Translations under genes and position numbers: made by a program
Assembly (NCBI RefSeq): GCF_000747525.1
Contig: NZ_CP009278.1
Location: forward strand, 5,265,011-5,329,010
Direction of reading: 5' to 3'
Length of the DNA stretch: 64,000 bases
From: Sphingobacterium sp. ML3W
GTDB taxonomy: Bacteria > Bacteroidota > Bacteroidia > Sphingobacteriales > Sphingobacteriaceae
Notes under the pieces: model-generated
Told to the model about the DNA's origin: nothing
Seen by the model: the letters and a program-made list of their open reading frames with translations, nothing else
The model's database searches: none
Shown: in pieces, positions 55,966 through 64,000 of the stretch
Numbering within the stretch: the first letter of the stretch is position 1
Layout: every line of letters starts with the position of its first letter

Positions 55966-57385
55966 ACGATTGTTTTTTGGAGGAACCGCATAGAGGGCTA
56001 ATTCGATATTAATATGTGCTATATTAAGATGAAACCACCTAGCAAGAAAGAAGGATATAAACTGTAAATAAATTATCCAGCATATGGTCTATGCTATAAA
56101 AAAGATACTCTAAATACCGCTGCACAAAAATAAAACATACAGTATGCATGCTATATGGTCAAATCAACATACACATCAAACCAGTTGAGTTCAAATCTTC
56201 CTTTTATACGGCATACGATTATACTAACAAAATTGACCCATCACGAACCCAATTACATTATGTGATTAAAAAATTATAAATATAATCTGTAGCTTCAAAA
56301 AATATTTCTCCATTCACAAGCAATCTAACTACTATCATCCTATAATAGCAATAAGGTATTGCATCGTAAAAAGCTTGTCCATTTAAAAAAAATACACCCT
56401 GCTAGCAATAATTATATATATATATCAACCAATAACCAGCTACTCATATCAGGATTAAATAACGATACATCTATATTAAATTGCGAAACCGAAAAATTAT
56501 AAATTATAATACATACTATATGCTCCATAGCTATTCGAAAAAATAGATGATCACCAATAACGAGCTACTACAGTAATAAAATTTTACTAAGGACTTTGTT
56601 AATCTGTCCAATAATACGATCTTTTAGCCAACTATAAATTGTTCGGTCATCTACAGGAAATTATAAAGGAGAGGATTACAGGCAACAAGAGTCTATAAAA
56701 TATTCTTCATTACCGTTTACTTAACAGAAATTTTCCTAACTGTCTACAAAATCACCAAAATATCAGGTAAGACAATATATTGACGGCGTCCGGTCCATTA
56801 TCAAAAATTTTGTTGAAATTTATATACAGGAATTTATTTAAGGTGTTTAAAAAGTTTTATTTTCATATTAAATATTAGTATATCTTGAAAATAACCCTAA
56901 ATGACAACCCCTCCAACAAAAAATTATTTAGTACCGGCCGTTCCCAATACCAATATAAAGTAAACAATTGCCTGCATGTCGACTAGAGAAAACGTTAGGT
57001 ATGCTTATGCAGATAACAGCGAATATCCCGTATACCAACTTTTAAGAAAATTCAAGGGGCAAGCTTTGTGAAGACTCTGTTTAAATCCCAAAACGTTATC
57101 TAACAAAGTAAAAAGGACTATAGTACATTGCTGACCCCTTTATATATAAAGTTGTATCCTTTACAAAGAACATATGGTTGCTTAACAAAATGGGAGTGCC
57201 GCCACCCGCTATTCTACGCTTTAAATGTCAACATGGTCATCTTTAGAGGCCAAAATAGCTCCATAACAGAATGGATCATAGCCATAACAGCTATTGCGAG
57301 CTTCAAGGGTAAAATCAGTGATCCTTACGGACCCGATATGCTCCAAAAATAGGAGGTATATAATCATAACTGTTATTATGGGCTT
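55966..57385. other. AT-rich spacer between the two rRNA operons
   Basis: About 1.4 kb with no protein-like reading frame. It is very AT-rich, and codon and base patterns look random. A short repeat-like phrase, AGCTACT, recurs near 56440 and 56564. I see no tRNA, transposase or known motif. It may be the decayed remains of older genes. Confidence 0.5.
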
Positions 57386-57665
57386 CTAATGTTAAGATAG
57401 GATCTAGGACCTACTTGGTGGGCAAAGTTGCAGGGCACTTTACAGGCAGAGAAGTGTCGATAGCCCGTGTCAAGGGAGAGAAATCGACCTTAGTAATATA
57501 TAAAAGACAGAGATATCGGATAATGTGTCCAAGAGAACGTGACCCTGGGATGGTCACCGATAACTCTTCTGGGAAATGGTACCAACTAATTTCCAGTCCA
57601 TTGCAGTGTTTTGAGGCAAGGCCATCGGTTGCTGGGTGATGTCCGGTCCGGCCGTGCTCTCCCCC
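57386..57665. other. GC-rich unexplained island before operon 1's spacer end
   Basis: About 280 bp near 50% GC inside an AT-rich spacer, which is visibly unlike its surroundings. Both strands have reading frames of 70-90 codons (plus 57415-57639; minus 57683-57411), but neither has a credible family signature. It ends just before the operon 2 terminator. It could be a decayed gene or a structured RNA. Confidence 0.35.
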
Positions 57666-57681
57666 AGAAAATACGGAACAC

Positions 57682-57711
57682 AAAAAAGCCCTTGCTATCC
57701 TGCAAGGGCTT
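57682..57711 (-). terminator. Terminator of rRNA operon 2
   Basis: AGCCCTTGC and GCAAGGGCT form a 9-bp stem with a 6-nt loop, and on the minus strand a T-run follows (57687-57682). It lies 12 bp past the 5S. Confidence 0.88.
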
Positions 57712-57722
57712 CTGTATAAAAA

Positions 57723-57831
57723 AAGGCACCGACCTACTCTCCCACCTGTTACGGCAATACCATCGGCTCTGGCGGGCTTGACTTCTCTGTTCGGAATGGG
57801 AAGAGGTAGACACCGCCGATATAGGCACCTA
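57723..57831 (-). rRNA. rrf: 5S ribosomal RNA, operon 2
   Basis: About 109 nt, same sequence as 50345-50453. It is the only 5S of this operon. Confidence 0.95.
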
Positions 57832-57950
57832 AAATAAGGTTATCAGAATATAGCAACACTATCCATTATGGATAAAGTGACCATCTGATCTATAGACAAT
57901 TGAAAGAAAAACTAAAAGAGGAAGACAACAGTGTCTGCGTTGCTTGAGAA

Positions 57951-60831
<2,881 letters not shown>

Positions 60832-61055
60832 ACCTCATAGCCCTTTTGCTACTATGGGTTGCTTTTTGATATATATAACCATGATGCTACGCATTAATCC
60901 GTTCGGCCTTGACCGAGGGTCTTCATAATACATCGAACACATCACAGTATTGTCTCTACTGTTGTCTTCTCTTGTAATTTTTTTCTTTCAATATGTCAAA
61001 GAACTCTTTGTCGCCCTTATAATGAACACAATATCTTGGTGTTCGGGCAGACCTG

Positions 61056-61129
61056 TGGAGAATATCGGAGTCGAACCGATGACCCCCTGCGTGCAAGGCA
61101 GGTGCTCTAGCCAGCTGAGCTAATTCCCC
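61056..61129 (-). tRNA. tRNA-Ala (anticodon TGC), operon 2
   Basis: Same sequence as 53678-53751, at offset 7378. Confidence 0.96.
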
Positions 61130-61143
61130 GTATCGTTTTATGG

Positions 61144-61217
61144 TAGTCCCGAGCAGATTTGAACTGCTGACCCCTACATTATCAGTGTAGTGCTCTAACC
61201 AACTGAGCTACGGGACT
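61144..61217 (-). tRNA. tRNA-Ile (anticodon GAT), operon 2
   Basis: Same sequence as 53766-53839, at offset 7378. Confidence 0.96.
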
Positions 61218-61336
61218 AGCTTATCATTCTCTCTCTGGACCATCCTACAGGGATGGGCACATTTCTTCAAATGTTTCTTTTTGTTTCTTAATATAAATCA
61301 TGTGTATACGTAACGAGCTTCAATCTTGAATGCTCT

Positions 61337-62865
<1,529 letters not shown>

Positions 62866-63111
62866 TGTAAAATGAAGTGTAAGATCAAGACTATTTATAA
62901 TAAATAGAATTGTCTTGTATTTTATTTCTGATTCTAAAATTGAACAGGTTGATTTTTTTTAACTTTCGTCGTTTCTCAACACTACTCGTTACGTTACATG
63001 ATTATATTTTTAAAGAACTTTTTCCGCTTCCGCATCTCGCTTCGGCTATATGATGTCGGCATTGCGCCGTTATCGATCTTGTTTTGGTTCCCTTCGTTTC
63101 CGTTGGGACTG

Positions 63112-63143
63112 CAAAGGTAGAGATCTTTTTGGTATATCCAAAA
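63112..63143 (-). promoter_or_regulatory. Proximal promoter of rRNA operon 2
   Basis: TTTTG, 19 nt, TACCTTTG on the minus strand, the same as the operon 1 promoter. Confidence 0.85.
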
Positions 63144-63260
63144 TAAATGTGAAAATTTATTTTTGGAGACCTTTTCGATTTCTGCGTCTAAATAACATAG
63201 ACCCTCTTTTTTTCAGTGTCCGTCCTTTCGAACCGACCGTTCCTCCCTTGCGGAGTGGTG

Positions 63261-63293
63261 CAAAGATAGACCATTTTTATAATCACTTCCAAA
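63261..63293 (-). promoter_or_regulatory. Distal promoter of rRNA operon 2
   Basis: TTTG, 21 nt, TATCTTTG on the minus strand. The similarity to operon 1 ends about 10 bp further out (63303), which marks the edge of the duplicated unit. Confidence 0.65.
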
Positions 63294-63488
63294 AGTTTTC
63301 TTGAAATGATTTAATGAAATACGCTAAAACACTAGCAATCTGCGGAATAATTTTATGGTTAAACATCTAATCAATAGAAAATGATTTAGAAGAAGAGGAA
63401 AATGACTTTACAATCAATAGATTCTTTAGGTATATCATATATTTATAAATATCTTTATCAATCCAAAAAACCATAAATAGAAATCACA

Positions 63489-64000
63489 ATGGCTAAGACA
63501 ACCTTAAAGGATATCTCTAAAGCACTCAATATTTCAATCTCTACAGTATCAAAAGCCCTATCCGACAGTTATGAAATTAGCGACAGAACCAAAAAACTCG
63601 TTCAGGAATATGCTACAGAGATGAATTTTAGCGTAAACAAAGTGGCACAAAGCTTAAAAATTGGAAAAACAAATACCATAGGGGTCATTGTTTGCGCTAT
63701 CAACAATACATTTATCGCTGAAATATTAGATGGAATTCAAAAAGCATCAATAGAAACAGGCTACGATATCATCATCATGCAAAGCAGAGAAGACATTTTA
63801 GTCGAAAAATCCTGTATTGAAGTCTTAAACGCTAGAGGTATTGACGGTCTATTAATTTCTCCCGTAAGTGAAACCTCTAATATAACCTTACTCAAAGAAC
63901 TTCAGGAGAGCGGAAAACCAGTTGTCATATTTGACAGAACCGTAAACCAACTAAAAACAGATAAAGTTGGTGTAAATAATTTCGATGGTGCTTACAAAGC
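63489..64000 (+). CDS. LacI-family transcriptional regulator (C-terminus cut by window edge)
   Basis: The first 170 codons are visible. The protein starts MAKTTLKDISKALNISISTV (residues 1-20, LacI HTH), followed by the hinge KVAQSLKIGKTNTIGVIV. The periplasmic-binding-like domain then begins (FIAEILDGIQKASIETGYDI). It probably represses a sugar-utilisation locus beyond the window. It lies about 195 bp from the distal rRNA promoter and is transcribed away from it. The ATG was chosen because KTTLKDIS is the usual LacI start. Confidence 0.9.
   Translation, partial: MAKTTLKDISKALNISISTVSKALSDSYEISDRTKKLVQEYATEMNFSVNKVAQSLKIGKTNTIGVIVCAINNTFIAEILDGIQKASIETGYDIIIMQSREDILVEKSCIEVLNARGIDGLLISPVSETSNITLLKELQESGKPVVIFDRTVNQLKTDKVGVNNFDGAYK

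Noticed and set aside
57411..57683. Reading frames of 74-90 codons on both strands of the GC-rich island
   Set aside because: Neither shows a recognisable domain or start signal. Kept only as an unexplained region.

Overview
The window is chromosomal DNA of a Bacteroidota bacterium, most likely a Sphingobacterium-like member of the Sphingobacteriaceae. The evidence is low-GC genes, promoters of the Bacteroidota type (TTG-N19/20-TAnnTTTG), weak Shine-Dalgarno sequences despite an intact CCTCC at the 16S 3' end, a Bacteroidota-type omega subunit, several short lipoproteins, CarboxypepD_reg-like outer-membrane proteins and a short PiT/DUF47 phosphate module. The genus is inferred from gene content and protein style, not from a database comparison.

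Layout. 1-3090 (minus): ExbD (cut by the window edge), ExbB, a SUI1/YciH-like factor and a diacylglycerol-kinase-family lipid kinase. 3216-4690 (plus): metK behind a probable SAM-II-class riboswitch. 4719-10416 (minus): fabD, an M16 protease, a GNAT acetyltransferase and a large outer-membrane beta-barrel protein. 10838-20674: rnhB, a YfhO-like membrane protein, a TrkH/TrkA potassium-uptake pair, an AsmA-like protein, a lipoprotein and rsgA. 20788-26710: an integrated 5.9-kb element. 26672-44457 (mostly plus): polA, a MORN-repeat protein, psd, a PhoR-like kinase, DUF47/PiT phosphate uptake, an abundant OmpA-type porin, a TPR protein, aroE, an MBL hydrolase, a LolC-like permease, a NifU-like protein, bamD-rpoZ-coaBC and a START-like protein. 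44493-49944 (minus): a complete tripartite RND efflux operon. 50149-63293 (minus): two almost identical rRNA operons in tandem (16S-tRNAIle-tRNAAla-23S-5S, the first with a second 5S). 63489-64000 (plus): the N-terminal part of a LacI-family regulator.

The most notable region is the integrated element. It encodes a tyrosine integrase, a rolling-circle (HUH) replication protein, an XRE repressor, two lipoproteins and a small helical protein. Exact 15-bp repeats bound it at the 5' end of polA. On the left, the apparent native polA promoter and first codons (GTG AAA AAA CTA TTT CTT) survive as a stump that stops after seven codons. On the right the element supplies a new start and eight extra residues to polA. 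Two 24-bp direct repeats just inside the ends look like integrase arm sites. The element therefore seems to have split an essential gene from its promoter and repaired it with its own 5' end.

Other regulatory signals stand out: a SAM-II-like aptamer whose 3' pseudoknot strand is also one arm of a terminator-like hairpin before metK; an 11-bp-periodic direct-repeat array (Pho-box-like) before the phosphate-uptake operon and directly after a PhoR-like kinase; three genes whose -7 box ends 4-5 nt before the ATG (probable leaderless mRNAs); twin rRNA promoters; and a stem-loop in the ompA-like leader. No CRISPR array or insertion sequence was seen.
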